A stretch of DNA of 64,000 nucleotides from Alloalcanivorax dieselolei B5 (GTDB taxonomy: Bacteria; Pseudomonadota; Gammaproteobacteria; Pseudomonadales; Alcanivoracaceae). Of this stretch, positions 29,784 to 38,375 are shown piece after piece. The DNA lies in contig NC_018691.1 of the NCBI RefSeq assembly GCF_000300005.1, positions 806,001 through 870,000 of the forward strand, written 5' to 3'. A program made the position numbers and the translations under genes. Under the pieces are notes generated by a model. That model was not told the origin of the DNA. It saw nothing but the letters and a program-made list of their open reading frames with translations, and ran no database searches. The stretch's first letter is position 1. Every line of letters begins with the position of its first letter.

Positions 29784-31535
29784 TCAGGTCACCAGGGTCA
29801 GTGTCGGATCCCCGGGCTGCACCGTCATTGAGTGCCCGCGTGCCTCGTCCATCTGGTAGTCGCTCTGTTTAACCGTGGAAACAAAACGCCAGTCGGCCCG
29901 GGTTTCCTCGGCGGTGAAGGTAACTCGCAGGTAGCCGCGCTGGCTGGCGTTCAAGTATTGAAGGTCATCCACCAGCAGAGTGATGGCCTGCTCCGCCTGG
30001 GGGATTGCCTCCGCCGGTAACTGCAGATAGGACTCCAGGCCCGGCGAGGACACCGAGGCGGTGGCCAGTTCCACGCCGACGCTCTGCTTGTCCTCGCCAC
30101 TGCCAACGGTGAGATGGCTGGCCCAGGCATTGTGGGTGTCGCCGGCCAGTACCACCAGGTTCTTGCCCAGATCCTTCGCCGTCCGCAGCAGCATTTCGCG
30201 CTCGGCCATGTAGCCGTCCCAGGCGTCCAGGTTGTAGGGCAGGACAGTGGTGATGCGGGCGATCTCTTCCTCGGTCAGGGTCGGGTCGCCTTGCAGATAG
30301 CGCCCTTTCAGGGTGGTCAGTTCGACGATCAGATCCACCAATGCCGGGTCCAGATTGAGCAGGCCCTGCAGCATTTCCGCCGGCATCAGCATGCGGCCCA
30401 TCAGCACTTGTTGGCCCAGCACCTGCCAGGTGGCGCTGGAAGTGGCAAGTGCCCCACTGAGCCAGTTCAACTGCGTGGTCCCGAGCAAATGCCGATCGGG
30501 GTCGGTGACCGCGGCGGTGAAGGCTGCGGCGTCGATGCCGGTTTCGGTCACGTAATCGGTGTAGCTGAGCTGTTTGTCCCGGCCGATGATGCGGGTGTCG
30601 AGCATGTGCAGACTGACCAGGTCGCCGTAGTGGAAGCTGCGGTAGATGATTTCCCGATCGTTGTCGTCGAACGGCCGGATTGGCATCCACTCGAAGTAGG
30701 CTTGCAGGGCGTACTGCTTGCGCAGCAGGTAGTCGCCCTCGGTGTCCGGGTCATGGTTCTCCGCGCCTCCGATCCAGGCGTCGTTGGCGATTTCGTGGTC
30801 ATCCCAGACGGCGATGAACGGCGCCTTGGCATGAAGGGCCTGCAGATCCGGGTCGGTGCGATAGAGCGCATAGCGGCGGCGGTAGTCCACCAACTGAATC
30901 ATTTCCAGGTCGTTGTTTTCTGGCAGGGTGCGGCCCATCTCCTCGGCCTGGTCGCCGTCGTAGCCGTCGGTGGCGTACTCGTAGAGGTAGTCCCCCAGAT
31001 GCAGTACCGCATCCAACTGCGCCTCCTTGGCCGCCTCGGCATAGACATGAAAATAGCCCGCCGGATAGTTGGAGCAGGACAGCACCGCGAAGGTGACCTG
31101 ATCCACGCTGCCCTCCGGCAGAGTGCGGGTAACGCCCACCGGGGAAGTGACGCCGGCGGCATGGAAGCGATAGTAGTAGGTCTTGCCAGGCTCAAGCCCC
31201 TGGACGTCCACCTTGAGGGTGTAGTCGTAGGCTTCCCGGACTTCGGCGCTGTCCTCATTCACCAGTTGCGTGAAGTCCGCATCACTGGCCACTTCCCAGC
31301 TCACTGATACCGGCGCGGTGTCGCCGTCTTCCGGGGTCACCCGGGTCCACAGAATGACGCCCTGGGTCTGCGGGTCGCCGCTGGCAACGCCATGGTGGAA
31401 CGCCACCTGGCGACCATCGTCATTATTGTTGCTGGAGGACGATCCGCCACAGCCGGTCAGGCCGGTGGACACCACCACCGCGCCCATGCCCAGCGCCGAG
31501 GCACGAATAAAATCACGACGAGTAAGGCGTCTCAT
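29784..31535 (-). CDS. phoD: PhoD-family alkaline phosphatase
   Basis: A 583-residue Fe/Ca phosphodi/monoesterase. The N-terminus has a twin-arginine signal (LTRRDFIRAS) leading into LTGC, so a Tat-exported lipoprotein is likely. A Ser/Asn linker is followed by the PhoD N-domain and the metallophosphatase core: AVLSCSNYP, LHLGDYLYEY, WDDHEIANDAW and LAGDTHNAW. The upstream gap (31536-31667) has only a poor Pho-box-like CCGTCAT, so regulation is not clear. It is the third phosphatase family in this block. Confidence 0.92.
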   Translation of the reverse strand: MRRLTRRDFIRASALGMGAVVVSTGLTGCGGSSSSNNNDDGRQVAFHHGVASGDPQTQGVILWTRVTPEDGDTAPVSVSWEVASDADFTQLVNEDSAEVREAYDYTLKVDVQGLEPGKTYYYRFHAAGVTSPVGVTRTLPEGSVDQVTFAVLSCSNYPAGYFHVYAEAAKEAQLDAVLHLGDYLYEYATDGYDGDQAEEMGRTLPENNDLEMIQLVDYRRRYALYRTDPDLQALHAKAPFIAVWDDHEIANDAWIGGAENHDPDTEGDYLLRKQYALQAYFEWMPIRPFDDNDREIIYRSFHYGDLVSLHMLDTRIIGRDKQLSYTDYVTETGIDAAAFTAAVTDPDRHLLGTTQLNWLSGALATSSATWQVLGQQVLMGRMLMPAEMLQGLLNLDPALVDLIVELTTLKGRYLQGDPTLTEEEIARITTVLPYNLDAWDGYMAEREMLLRTAKDLGKNLVVLAGDTHNAWASHLTVGSGEDKQSVGVELATASVSSPGLESYLQLPAEAIPQAEQAITLLVDDLQYLNASQRGYLRVTFTAEETRADWRFVSTVKQSDYQMDEARGHSMTVQPGDPTLTLVT

Positions 31536-31667
31536 AGTGCTCTTCCCTGTCAGGTTGTTGGGTGGGAGCGATGCTAATGAGCCGCTATGACGGTTTTATG
31601 TTGGATGTTGTATATGGAGGGGAGGGTGATGCGCGTGTGGGGACGGGAGTCCGACCTTGCCCTAACG

Positions 31668-31697
31668 AAAAAAGGCTCCCGTTTGGGAGCCTTTTTT
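31668..31697 (-). terminator. Terminator of tRNA-Leu, bidirectional
   Basis: GGCTCCC-gttt-GGGAGCC flanked by A6 on one side and T6 on the other, so it can act in both directions. It directly follows the tRNA gene on the minus strand. Confidence 0.85.
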
Positions 31698-31701
31698 AAA
31701 T

Positions 31702-31788
31702 TGGTGCCGAGGAGAGGACTTGAACCTCCACGGGGTTGCCCCCACTAGCACCTGAAGCTAGCGTGTCTACCAATTTCACCACCTCGGC
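31702..31788 (-). tRNA. tRNA-Leu (anticodon CAG)
   Basis: The minus strand folds as a class II tRNA of 87 nt with encoded CCA. The acceptor is GCCGAGG/CCTCGGC, the anticodon stem CTAGC/GCTAG holds loop TTCAGGT with anticodon CAG, a long variable arm (about GTGGGGGCAACCCCGT) follows, and the T arm contains GGTTCAAGTCC. It reads CUG leucine codons, the dominant Leu codon in this GC-rich genome. It lies between the phosphatase block and rnr. Confidence 0.95.
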
Positions 31789-31838
31789 TTGGCGTGAAAG
31801 GCTGAAAAAATCAGGCCGTTCATCGCGAAAGCGCGTGC

Positions 31839-31866
31839 ATTCTAGTATATGATGGCCCGATGTCAA
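31839..31866 (-). promoter_or_regulatory. Sigma-70 promoter of tRNA-Leu
   Basis: On the minus strand a perfect TTGACA (31861-31866), a 16-bp spacer and TAGAAT (31839-31844), followed by a GC-rich GCACGCGC discriminator as in stringently controlled stable-RNA promoters. It lies 51 bp before the mature tRNA 5' end. Confidence 0.75.
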
Positions 31867-32028
31867 ACGGTTTCTGCAAAAAAGTCGTCCCATTTTCTTC
31901 ATATTGGTTTCATCTCCGGCGTCCACAACGCCTTGCCAGGGAGACCGGCTTGCCACGTTTTTCCCACGAGCCAAATTGAGGCGCATTATGCGCCGGCCAA
32001 CCCATACATTTGTTTTTGAGGGTATTGA

Positions 32029-34461
32029 ATGTCATCAAAAAAACGCTACACGGATCCCCACGCGGATCGGGAAGCGGCGAAATACGAGAATCCGGTTCCC
32101 AGCCGAGAGTTGATCCTTGAAGTGTTGAATGACCAGGGCAAGCCGCTGGATCAGCGGCAACTGGCGGAACTGCTGGCGGTGGGTGAAGACGGTCTGATTG
32201 GTCTGGAGCGCCGCCTCAAGGCCATGCTCCGTGACGGCCAACTGGTGGAAAACCGCAACGGTAAACTGGGCATCGTCTCCCGCATGAATCTGGTCGCCGG
32301 CACCGTGCAGGGCCACCGCGACGGGTTCGGTTTCCTGATCCCCGATGATCGCAGCCTGTCCGACCTGTTCCTGGCGCCGCGCCAGATGGAAAAGGTCATG
32401 GACGGCGACCGGGTGCTGGTGAACGAGGCGGGTTTCAACCGCTTCGGCAAGCGCGAGGCGCGCATTGTCGAGATCGCCGAACGGGCGGTGACCGAAGTGG
32501 TGGGCCGTTTCCGCCGTGAGGCGGGGGTCAGTTTCATCGAGCCGGAGAACCGGCGTATCGCCAAGGAAGTCCTGGTGGAGGACCATAATGGCCTCAAACC
32601 GAGCCCGGGTGATCACGTTCGCGGGGTAATCACCCAGTATCCGTCCCGTGACCATCATGTGCTGGTGCGCCTGGAGGAGATCATCGCCACTCCGGATCAG
32701 CCGGGGATGGAAGTGGAAGTGGCGCTGCGCCGCTTTGAGATCCCCCACCAGTGGCCGGAAGGGGTAGAAGAAGCCGCCTCCCGCTTTGGCGTGGATGTGC
32801 CCCATGAGGCCAAGGCCCACCGGGTCGACCTGCGCGATCTGCCGCTGGTCACCATCGACGGCGAGGACGCCCGTGATTTCGACGATGCCGTTTATGTCGC
32901 CCGCCGCCGCCGTGGCGGCTGGCGCCTGATCGTCGCCATCGCCGACGTCAGCCACTACGTGCAGCCCAACAGCCCGCTGGACAATGAAGCCCACAAGCGC
33001 GGCAATTCGGTGTATTTCCCCAACCGGGTGGTGCCGATGCTGCCGGAGGCGCTGTCCAACGGGTTGTGTTCACTCAACCCTCATGTGGACCGGCTGTGTC
33101 TCTATTGCGACATGCTGGTCTCCGCCAACGGCCGGGTATCGCGCTTCGTATTCCGCGAAGGGGTGATGCGCTCCCGTCACCGGCTGACCTACACCAAGGT
33201 CGGGGCGATGATCGAGGAACCGGAATCCGAGCTGGCCCAGGAAACGGTGGCGTCGCTGGACGACGAGTCCATCGACATGGTCTGGTCCTTCCACGAGATG
33301 TTCCAGGCCCTGCGCAGCCGCCGGGAGTTGCGTGGCGCCATCGACTTCGACAGTGCCGAGAGCCGGATTCTCTACGACGAGAATCAAAAGATCCGCGCCA
33401 TCGTGCCGGTGGTGCGCAATGTGGCGCATATCATGATCGAGGAGGCGATGCTGGCGGCCAACATCTGTGCCGCCCGCCTGCTGGAGAAGGCCGATGTGGC
33501 GACGCTCTACCGTAATCACGAGCCGCCCAAGGAAGAGCGCCTGAGCAATCTGCAGCAGTTCCTGGGCGGGCTCGGCCTGAGTCTCGCCTGGTCCGACGGG
33601 CCAATCCAGCCGAGCGTGTTCCAGGCGTTGGGCGGGGACATCGCCGACCGGCCGGACCGCCAGGTGATTCAGACCATGATGTTGCGCTCCATGAGCCAGG
33701 CCAAATACGAGGCCGGCAACAAGGGGCACTTCGGTCTGGCCTACAACGCCTATACCCACTTTACCTCGCCGATCCGCCGTTATCCGGATCTGCTGGTGCA
33801 CCGGGCCATCCGCTATCTGATCCGTTCCGGCGCCGACAGCCCCCATGTGGACAATCCCGGCGAGCTGCCGGCGATTCCGCGCGAACGCATCCTGCCTTAC
33901 AGCCCGGCGGACATGGTGACCATGGGTGAGCACTGCTCGATGACCGAGCGGCGCGCCGATGACGCCACCCGTGATGTGCTGCAGTGGCTCAAGTGTCAGT
34001 ATATGGAGGAGCACCTGGGGCAGGAATTCGACGGGGTGATCAGCGGTGTGGCGGCCTTCGGTCTGTTTGTCCAGATCAACGATCTGCATATCGACGGCCT
34101 GGTGCACGTGGCCAACCTGGACAGCGATTACTACCGCTTCGATGACGTCAATATGGTACTGGTGGGAGAATCCTCCGGGCGCCGTTATGGTCTCGGTGAC
34201 GCGGTCTGCGTGAAGGTGGCCGGGGTGCACACCGAAGAGCGCAAGATCGACCTGGAGCTGATCAGCTCCGCTTCCGCGCGGCCGGGCAAGAAAGGCCGCT
34301 CCGGCAAGGCCAAGAAGGCCGCCAAGGCGCCGAAACAGGCCGCCGAGCCGGCCGCCAAGGGCGATGGCACCCGGGAAAAGCTGGCCAAGGGCGAGATTCC
34401 CAAGGACGGTAAACGCAAGCCCAAGTCCAAGTCCGCCCGCCGGGGGCGCCGCCGCGGATGA
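32029..34461 (+). CDS. rnr: Ribonuclease R
   Basis: An 810-residue RNB-family 3'-5' exoribonuclease for structured RNA. It has an N-terminal HTH-like region, cold-shock domains (GFGFLIPDD), the RNB catalytic core with TIDGEDARDFDDAVYV (metal-binding Asps) and HFTSPIRRYPDL, an S1 domain (GVISGVAAFGLFVQI), and a Lys/Ala-rich basic tail from about residue 745. It overlaps rlmB in ATGA, so the two are coupled. Confidence 0.96.
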   Translation: MSSKKRYTDPHADREAAKYENPVPSRELILEVLNDQGKPLDQRQLAELLAVGEDGLIGLERRLKAMLRDGQLVENRNGKLGIVSRMNLVAGTVQGHRDGFGFLIPDDRSLSDLFLAPRQMEKVMDGDRVLVNEAGFNRFGKREARIVEIAERAVTEVVGRFRREAGVSFIEPENRRIAKEVLVEDHNGLKPSPGDHVRGVITQYPSRDHHVLVRLEEIIATPDQPGMEVEVALRRFEIPHQWPEGVEEAASRFGVDVPHEAKAHRVDLRDLPLVTIDGEDARDFDDAVYVARRRRGGWRLIVAIADVSHYVQPNSPLDNEAHKRGNSVYFPNRVVPMLPEALSNGLCSLNPHVDRLCLYCDMLVSANGRVSRFVFREGVMRSRHRLTYTKVGAMIEEPESELAQETVASLDDESIDMVWSFHEMFQALRSRRELRGAIDFDSAESRILYDENQKIRAIVPVVRNVAHIMIEEAMLAANICAARLLEKADVATLYRNHEPPKEERLSNLQQFLGGLGLSLAWSDGPIQPSVFQALGGDIADRPDRQVIQTMMLRSMSQAKYEAGNKGHFGLAYNAYTHFTSPIRRYPDLLVHRAIRYLIRSGADSPHVDNPGELPAIPRERILPYSPADMVTMGEHCSMTERRADDATRDVLQWLKCQYMEEHLGQEFDGVISGVAAFGLFVQINDLHIDGLVHVANLDSDYYRFDDVNMVLVGESSGRRYGLGDAVCVKVAGVHTEERKIDLELISSASARPGKKGRSGKAKKAAKAPKQAAEPAAKGDGTREKLAKGEIPKDGKRKPKSKSARRGRRRG

Positions 34462-35267
34462 GCAAGCGTCCTTCCGGCCCGCCCCGGGGCAAAGCGGGGT
34501 CCCGTAAAGGTGCCATGGACAAGCCGGTGATGTATTCCGGCATCCATGCGGTGGAATCGCTGCTGCGGCACCGGCCGGAAGCGGTCCTGGAGCTGTTTGT
34601 CCTGGATCGCCGGGCCGAACGCGGCGAGGCCCGCCTGGATGCGTTGATGCAACAGGCGCTGGTCCAGGGCATCGCGGTGCAGTCCGCGCGCCGGGAATCA
34701 CTGGAGAAACTGGCGGGGCCGCAGAATCAGGGCGTGGTGGCCCGGGCCCGGCCGCGCGTGCCGGGCGGGGAATCCGAATTGGCGACCTTGCTGGAGGGGC
34801 TTGAGAGGCCACCCTTGCTGCTGATTCTGGAAGGGGTCACGGACCCCCATAATCTGGGGGCCTGCCTGCGCAGCGCCGACGCCGCCGGAGTCGACGCGGT
34901 AATTGTGCCACGCCGCCACACCGCCGGGCTGACGCCGGTGGCCTGCCGCAGCGCCGCCGGCGCCGCCGAGTCGCTGCGTTACTTCGAGGTGGGCAATCTG
35001 GCCCAGCTGCTGGCAGCGCTCCAGGATCGCGGCATCCGGGTGGCCGGGGCGGCCCTGGATCAGCGCAGTGTGTCGTTGTTCGACTACCAGCCCGATCCGG
35101 GCCTGGCGGTGGTCATGGGCGCCGAAGGCGAGGGGCTGCGGCGCCTGACCCTGGAGCGCTGTGATGATCTGGTGTCGATCCCCATGGCCGGTGATGTGCA
35201 GAGCCTGAACGTGTCCGTGGCCACCGGAGTGATGCTGTTCCACCTCCGCGCCCGCGGTCACTCTTGA
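34458..35267 (+). CDS. rlmB: 23S rRNA (guanosine-2251-2'-O)-methyltransferase RlmB
   Basis: A 269-residue SPOUT methyltransferase. It has an N-terminal L30e-like substrate-binding domain (YSGIHAVESLL) and the SpoU knot motifs (LEGVTDPHNLGACLRSADAAG, shown here as DPHNLGACLR; VMGAEGEGLRRL; IPMAGDVQSLNVSVATGV). The first ATG at 34458 overlaps the rnr stop; ATG 34515 (MDKPVMYSGIHAVE) would match the shorter family N-terminus. Confidence 0.94.
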   Translation: MSKRPSGPPRGKAGSRKGAMDKPVMYSGIHAVESLLRHRPEAVLELFVLDRRAERGEARLDALMQQALVQGIAVQSARRESLEKLAGPQNQGVVARARPRVPGGESELATLLEGLERPPLLLILEGVTDPHNLGACLRSADAAGVDAVIVPRRHTAGLTPVACRSAAGAAESLRYFEVGNLAQLLAALQDRGIRVAGAALDQRSVSLFDYQPDPGLAVVMGAEGEGLRRLTLERCDDLVSIPMAGDVQSLNVSVATGVMLFHLRARGHS

Positions 35268-35292
35268 GCCGGCGCGCCTTCTGAGCTAGAAT
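35264..35292 (+). promoter_or_regulatory. Sigma-70 promoter of the rpsF operon
   Basis: TTGAGC, a 17-bp spacer and TAGAAT. It overlaps the rlmB stop codon and lies about 92 bp before rpsF, leaving room for a structured leader. Confidence 0.72.
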
Positions 35293-35302
35293 CCCCGCCC
35301 TT

Positions 35303-35329
35303 CGCCTGCCGCCGACCCGGTGGCGGGCG
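35303..35329 (+). promoter_or_regulatory. Probable S6:S18 autoregulatory leader hairpin
   Basis: CGCCTGCC and GGCGGGCG form an 8-bp stem (one G-U) closing an 11-nt loop GCCGACCCGGT that contains CCG. The S6:S18 complex is known to bind its own mRNA leader through a hairpin exposing CCG in many bacteria. Position in the rpsF leader fits; the exact family fold was not computed. Confidence 0.5.
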
Positions 35330-35383
35330 GACTCCTTGCTTCACCGATATTCGGGAAGCTGCCCAATCCGTAAGGAGCCAACA

Positions 35384-35725
35384 ATGCGTCACTACGAAAT
35401 CGTGTTCCTGGTCCACCCGGACCAGAGCGAGCAAGTGCCCGCCATGATCGAGCGTTACAGCGCGATCGTTACCGATGGCAACGGCACGATCCACCGTCTT
35501 GAAGACTGGGGCCGCCGTCAACTGGCTTACCCGATCAACAAGATCCACAAAGCACACTATGTGATGCTGAATATTGAATGTGACGGCGAAACCCTCGCCG
35601 AGCTGGAAAACACCTTCCGGTTCAACGATGCCGTAATCCGTCACCTCGTAATTCGTCGCGAAAAGGCCATCACCGAGCCGTCCTCGCTGGCGAAATCCAA
35701 CGAGAAGGAGGAGGCCGCCAGCTGA
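35384..35725 (+). CDS. rpsF: 30S ribosomal protein S6
   Basis: A 113-residue protein of the small-subunit platform, binding partner of S18. It begins [19 protein letters not shown] and has the family segment [22 protein letters not shown] 35384 has AAGGAG 6 bp upstream; the longer frame from 35336 lies in the leader. Its last codons (GAG AAG GAG GAG) double as a strong ribosome-binding site for priB. Confidence 0.97.
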   Translation: MRHYEIVFLVHPDQSEQVPAMIERYSAIVTDGNGTIHRLEDWGRRQLAYPINKIHKAHYVMLNIECDGETLAELENTFRFNDAVIRHLVIRREKAITEPSSLAKSNEKEEAAS

Positions 35726-36036
35726 TTTCCGAGCGCAATCACTGCGAGCTCACCGGCATCATCGTCACCCTTGAAAAGGTGGCCGTAACGCCGGGTGGCG
35801 TGCCCCGCCAGCGTCTCTGGCTGGAGCACCGGTCCCGGCAGCTTGAAGACGGCCATCCCCGTGAAGTCCAGGCCCGTATCGGGCTGGTACTCGCCGGCGG
35901 CAAGACCGCCCTGGCGAAGCACCTGAAGGAAGGACAACGGGTCAGAGTCGGCGGCTTTCTCAGCCGCGCCGGCTACAAGGGCGAAGCCCGGGACCGTTTG
36001 CAGTTGATCGTGGAAACGCTGGAGCCCCTGGACTAG
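35722..36036 (+). CDS. priB: Primosomal replication protein PriB, non-AUG start
   Basis: A 104-residue OB-fold single-strand-binding protein of the replication-restart primosome. It aligns by eye with E. coli PriB (same length; [13 protein letters not shown], then [14 protein letters not shown] against its GIPHCQFVLEHRS). Between the upstream stop at 35581 and codon 35779 the frame has no ATG, GTG or TTG. Starting at GTG 35779 would delete the first beta strand. CTG at 35722 sits 8-10 bp after AAGGAGGAGG and overlaps the rpsF stop (CTGA); ATT 35725 is the alternative. The order rpsF-priB-rpsR-rplI is the E. coli order. Confidence 0.88.
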   Translation: MISERNHCELTGIIVTLEKVAVTPGGVPRQRLWLEHRSRQLEDGHPREVQARIGLVLAGGKTALAKHLKEGQRVRVGGFLSRAGYKGEARDRLQLIVETLEPLD

Positions 36037-36053
36037 GAATCGAGGAGAAAACC

Positions 36054-36284
36054 ATGGCCCGTTTTTATCGCCGTCGCAAATTCTGCCGCTTCACCGCGGA
36101 AGGTGTTGAGTACATTGATTTCAAGGATCTCGACACGCTGAAAGCCTATATCACCGAAACCGGCAAGATCGTGCCCAGCCGCATCACCGGCACCAAAGCA
36201 CGCTATCAGCGCCAGCTGGCCAGCGCGGTCAAGCAGGCCCGCTTCCTGGCGCTGCTGCCGTACTCCGACAGCCACGACAATTAA
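36054..36284 (+). CDS. rpsR: 30S ribosomal protein S18
   Basis: A 76-residue basic protein ([20 protein letters not shown]; then [20 protein letters not shown]), partner of S6 in the platform. GAGGAG precedes the ATG. The S6:S18 pair is the likely repressor acting on the leader at 35303. Confidence 0.97.
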   Translation: MARFYRRRKFCRFTAEGVEYIDFKDLDTLKAYITETGKIVPSRITGTKARYQRQLASAVKQARFLALLPYSDSHDN

Positions 36285-36299
36285 GCCGAGGGGACCGTC

Positions 36300-36752
36300 A
36301 TGCAAGTGATCCTGCTGGAAACCATCAAGAACCTGGGTGATCTGGGCTCCGTGGTGGACGTTCGCCCCGGCTATGGCCGTAACTTTCTGATCCCGCAAGG
36401 CAAGGCGCTGCCGGCCACCAAGGGTAACCTGGCCGAAGTAGAAGCCCGTCGCGCGGAACTGGAAAAACAAGCTTCCGAGCAACTGGCGGCCGCTCAAGAG
36501 CGCGCTGACAAGCTGGCCGAAGCGTCCGTGACCATCGGCGCCAAATCCGGTGACGAAGGCAAGCTGTTCGGCTCCGTTGGTACCCGCGACATCGCCGACG
36601 CCATCACCGAGCAGACCGGTGTGGAAATGTCCAAGGCCGAAGTGAAGCTCCCGCACGGCGCGCTGCGTCAAACCGGCGAGTACGAAATCGACTTGGCGTT
36701 GCACGCCGATGTGACCGTGACCATCAAACTGGCGGTGGTACCGGCCGAGTAA
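36300..36752 (+). CDS. rplI: 50S ribosomal protein L9
   Basis: A 150-residue protein beginning [20 protein letters not shown] with the [14 protein letters not shown] signature, a long charged connecting helix and the C-terminal rRNA-binding domain. It is the last gene of the operon before a clear terminator. Confidence 0.97.
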   Translation: MQVILLETIKNLGDLGSVVDVRPGYGRNFLIPQGKALPATKGNLAEVEARRAELEKQASEQLAAAQERADKLAEASVTIGAKSGDEGKLFGSVGTRDIADAITEQTGVEMSKAEVKLPHGALRQTGEYEIDLALHADVTVTIKLAVVPAE

Positions 36753-36808
36753 TCACGGCCGTTACCCTGCGCCGGTTTGCCCCCTTGGGGGCGCGGTGAC
36801 ACAATCAA

Positions 36809-36841
36809 GGCACTGTCCGATCATCGGGCGGTGCCTTTTTT
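36809..36841 (+). terminator. Rho-independent terminator after rplI
   Basis: A 12-bp stem starting GGCAC and ending GTGCC (two G-U pairs) with a TCA loop, followed by six T. Confidence 0.85.
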
Positions 36842-36916
36842 GTGGCCGCCGTCCATGGCGGCCACCCTCCGGGCCGTCGCTGTTGCGACGTCAAAAATCG
36901 TTCCGGACGATTTTTT
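36842..36916 (+). repeat. Three consecutive palindromes before dnaB
   Basis: GTGGCCGCC/GGCGGCCAC (36842-36865, 6-nt loop), CGTCGC/GCGACG (36875-36890, loop TGTT) and AAAAATCGT/ACGATTTTT (36893-36916) follow the rplI terminator with almost no spacing. TATGAT at 36919 could be the dnaB -10, with no clear -35. The palindromes may be backup terminators, operators or leader structures. Confidence 0.6.
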
Positions 36917-36965
36917 GTTATGATCGCCCTCTGATCTTTTTTGCGTGCCACCGAACGGACCCACC

Positions 36966-38357
36966 ATGAACGAGTCTCTTGCGTTGGATGATCATCTTCC
37001 CGACAGCCTGCGTATCCCGCCCAATTCCGTGGAAGCGGAACAGGCGGTGCTGGGGGGGCTGTTGCTCAACAACGAAGCCTGGGACGACGTTGCCGAACGG
37101 GTCGGCGAGAAGGACTTCTACCGCAAAGAGCATCGGTTGATCTTCCAGGTGATCGGTCAGTTGGTGGAAGAGGAAAAGCCCAGCGATCTGGTTACCGTTT
37201 CCCAGGCTCTGACTCACCGTGGCGAGCTGGACGACGTGGGCGGTGCCACCTATCTCTCGGAACTGGCCCGCAATACGCCGAGTACCGCCAATATCAATGC
37301 CTATGCCGAGATCGTTCGCGAACGCAGCATTTTGCGGCAGCTGATTCAGGTATCGCACAAGGTGTCGGATCTGGCGTTCAATCCCAAGGGCAAGCCGTCC
37401 CTGGAAATCCTCGATACCGCCGAGTCGTCGATTTTCGAAATCGCCGAACAGCAAAAGAAGGGTTCAGGTCCGCAGAACATCAAGTCGGTGTTGAAAAAGG
37501 CGGTGGACCGCATTGATGAGCTGTACCGCAACAAGAATTCCCTGACCGGGGTCACCACCGGCTTCGAGGAAATGGACAAGATAACCGCGGGGCTGCAGCC
37601 GTCGGATATGGTGGTGGTGGCGGGACGGCCGTCGATGGGGAAAACCACGTTCGCCATGAATCTGTGCGAGAACGTGGCGATCAAGGCCGGTAAGCCAGTG
37701 CTGGTGTTCTCCATGGAGATGCCCGCCGACGCCATCGTCATGCGGATGCTGTCTTCCCTGGGCCGCATCAATCAGGGCGCGATCCGTTCCGGGAATCTGG
37801 ATCAGGACGATTGGCCGCGTATCACCTCGGCGATCCAGATGCTCAGTGAGCAGAAATTCTTTATCGACGATACCGCCGCGCTCAGCCCGCTGGAAATGCG
37901 CGCCAGGGCACGCCGGGTGGCGCGGGAATGCGGCGGCGAGATCGGTCTGATCATGGTCGACTATCTGCAATTGATGCAGGTTCCCGGCGCCGACAACCGG
38001 GTCAACGAAATCTCCGAGATCTCCCGGAACCTGAAGGGGCTGGCCAAGGAAATGAATTGCCCGGTGCTGGCTCTGTCACAGCTGAACCGGTCGTTGGAAC
38101 AACGTCCGAACAAAAGGCCTGTGATGTCCGACCTGCGGGAATCCGGGGCGATCGAGCAGGACGCGGACCTGATCATCTTTCTCTATCGCGACGAGGTCTA
38201 TAACAAGGACACTCCGGAGAAGGGCATCGCTGAAATTATCCTTGGCAAGCACCGGAATGGTCCGATCGGTACGGTTCGGCTGGCGTTTCGCGGGGAATTC
38301 CTGCGCTTCGATGATCTGGCGCCGGAGTACTACCAGCAGTATCAGGACAACGAATAA
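36966..38357 (+). CDS. dnaB: Replicative DNA helicase DnaB
   Basis: A 463-residue hexameric helicase. The N-terminal primase-interacting domain (IPPNSVEAEQAVLGGLL) is followed by the RecA-like domain with Walker A GRPSMGKTTFAMN, Walker B LIMVDYLQLM, and SDLRESGAIEQDADLIIFLYRDE. There is no intein. ATG 36966 is preferred over the upstream GTG in the same frame. Confidence 0.97.
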   Translation: MNESLALDDHLPDSLRIPPNSVEAEQAVLGGLLLNNEAWDDVAERVGEKDFYRKEHRLIFQVIGQLVEEEKPSDLVTVSQALTHRGELDDVGGATYLSELARNTPSTANINAYAEIVRERSILRQLIQVSHKVSDLAFNPKGKPSLEILDTAESSIFEIAEQQKKGSGPQNIKSVLKKAVDRIDELYRNKNSLTGVTTGFEEMDKITAGLQPSDMVVVAGRPSMGKTTFAMNLCENVAIKAGKPVLVFSMEMPADAIVMRMLSSLGRINQGAIRSGNLDQDDWPRITSAIQMLSEQKFFIDDTAALSPLEMRARARRVARECGGEIGLIMVDYLQLMQVPGADNRVNEISEISRNLKGLAKEMNCPVLALSQLNRSLEQRPNKRPVMSDLRESGAIEQDADLIIFLYRDEVYNKDTPEKGIAEIILGKHRNGPIGTVRLAFRGEFLRFDDLAPEYYQQYQDNE

Positions 38358-38375
38358 CCGGGGCGGGAGAAAACC

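Noticed and set aside
31536-31620. A Pho box before phoD
   Set aside because: Only one half-site (CCGTCAT) is good; the second does not fit the 11-bp spacing.
31700-31790. tRNA-Leu as an attachment site for an integrated island
   Set aside because: No integrase and no repeat of the tRNA 3' end was found near the purA side of the phosphatase block; kept only as a test to run.
31696-31986. A small minus-strand frame
   Set aside because: It runs through tRNA-Leu and its promoter, so it is not a protein gene.
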